From positions 1-6,168 of the forward strand of contig JADGHK010000167.1 in NCBI GenBank assembly GCA_019686145.1: a DNA stretch of 6,168 bases. Reading direction: 5' to 3'. Shown here in pieces: positions 5,513 through 6,168 of the stretch. The DNA comes from Bryobacteraceae bacterium (GTDB lineage: Bacteria > Acidobacteriota > Terriglobia > Bryobacterales > Bryobacteraceae). Made by a program: the position numbers and the translations under genes. Under the pieces are notes generated by a model. The model was not told where the DNA came from and searched no databases. It was given only the letters and a program-made list of their open reading frames with translations. Within the stretch, counting starts at the first letter, position 1; every line of letters begins with the position of its first letter.

Positions 5513-6168
5513 ATCCAAGAGTTATGACCGCGAGCTCTCGCGCCAGGCTATTTGGCTTGATTGACCGATCCGCCCGCCGGCTGGGCGTCCGGATTACGCT
5601 TGCGGTCAATACTCTTGAACAGAAGCGACTGGAGGCAATTCGGTCCCTCGGCATTAACGTTGTTGTCGATGTAGGCGCAAACGTCGGGCAATATGCTCGG
5701 GAACTCAGAGCAGGGGGCTATCGGGGCCGGATCATTTCGTTCGAGCCCGTGCCTGATGCATATTGCACACTTGCCGCGATGGCGTCTGAGAATCACACAT
5801 GCCTGGAGATGGGGCTGGGCAGCTTTGACGGAGAAGCGATGATGTTCATCACCCGTAAATCCGTCAACAGCAGCTTCCGGGAGCCCGACCCTCAGCTGCA
5901 GACAAAAGTAGCGTCGGCCGAAGTCTGCGCGAAGCATCTCGTCAAAGTACGCAAACTGGATACGATCCTTCCTTCGCTGATCAACCCTGGCGATCGCGTC
6001 TATCTGAAGATCGACACTCAGGGATTTGAGAAGGAAGTCCTGATGGGTGCGGCCAGCTCCCTCTCGAATGTATACGCCGTCGAAGTTGAGCTCTCATTGG
6101 TTCGCATGTATCTGGGGCAAGCTCTCCTTCCGGATGTATGGAATCTGCTGGAAACCGCTGGTTTTCGT
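5509..6168 (+). CDS. FkbM-family SAM-dependent methyltransferase, 3' partial
   Basis: Predicted cytoplasmic O-methyltransferase, probably acting on a sugar or other precursor of the polysaccharide. All 220 visible codons are open to the right edge. FkbM hallmarks appear in order: SAM-binding motif I VVVDVGANVGQY (D54, G56, N58), the acidic residue after strand 2 in IISFEPVP (E79), the NSSF segment (120-123), LKIDTQGFEKEVLMGA (D169, E174) and AVEVELSLVRMYLGQ (E192, E194). The N-terminal 45 residues are basic and helical. The ATG at 5509 overlaps the flippase TGA as ATGA, typical of translational coupling; ATG 5524 (Met6), preceded by AAGAG, is an alternative start. The visible part covers most of the fold, and perhaps 20-60 C-terminal residues are missing. 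Family assignment is strong; the methyl acceptor cannot be read from the sequence. Confidence 0.92.
   Translation, partial: MNPRVMTASSRARLFGLIDRSARRLGVRITLAVNTLEQKRLEAIRSLGINVVVDVGANVGQYARELRAGGYRGRIISFEPVPDAYCTLAAMASENHTCLEMGLGSFDGEAMMFITRKSVNSSFREPDPQLQTKVASAEVCAKHLVKVRKLDTILPSLINPGDRVYLKIDTQGFEKEVLMGAASSLSNVYAVEVELSLVRMYLGQALLPDVWNLLETAGFR

Noticed and set aside
5548..5937. Antisense open frame (129 codons) opposite the FkbM gene
   Set aside because: The plus strand here encodes an FkbM methyltransferase with all core motifs, so the antisense frame is a shadow.

Overview
The window looks like the upstream part of an exopolysaccharide/capsule-type gene cluster from a moderately GC-rich, Gram-negative-type (diderm) bacterium. 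An outer-membrane polysaccharide export protein next to a polysaccharide co-polymerase fused to a BY-kinase implies two membranes. The style of the proteins (NusG-paralogue antiterminator, small ribbon-helix-helix protein, Wza-like protein, then a Wzz-BY-kinase fusion) reminds me of Acidobacteriota clusters. That is an impression from memory, not something I could test.

All six genes lie on the + strand with gaps of 14, 16, 30 (to the first possible start) and 5 bases and a final 4-base ATGA overlap, so they read as one operon. From left to right: (1) <3-524, a NusG/RfaH/UpxY-type antiterminator whose start lies left of the window; (2) 539-829, a 96-residue ribbon-helix-helix protein with a C-terminal coiled coil; (3) 846-1784, a Wza-type export protein with a Sec signal but no lipobox; (4) 1815-4154, a Wzz/Wzc co-polymerase with a C-terminal tyrosine autokinase; (5) 4160-5512, a multi-spanning MOP-superfamily (Wzx-like) flippase; (6) 5509->6168, an FkbM-family methyltransferase cut by the right edge. 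No intergenic stretch exceeds 30 bases (45 if the second possible start of gene 4 is used, 75 if the third), and I see no tRNA, rRNA, CRISPR, insertion sequence or convincing terminator.

Inferred joint role: the antiterminator lets RNA polymerase read through a long surface-polysaccharide operon. The flippase moves lipid-linked repeat units across the inner membrane, the Wzc-like kinase controls polymerisation and export through phosphorylation of its tyrosine tail, and the Wza-like protein forms the export conduit. The FkbM enzyme probably O-methylates a sugar or other polysaccharide precursor. Polymerase (Wzy), initiating transferase, glycosyltransferases and phosphatase (Wzb) are not in the window.

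This is mostly a recognisable system. The least explained part is the ribbon-helix-helix/coiled-coil protein between the antiterminator and the export genes. The most notable molecular oddity is a Leu where the kinase's oligomerisation motif EX2RX2R normally ends in Arg.
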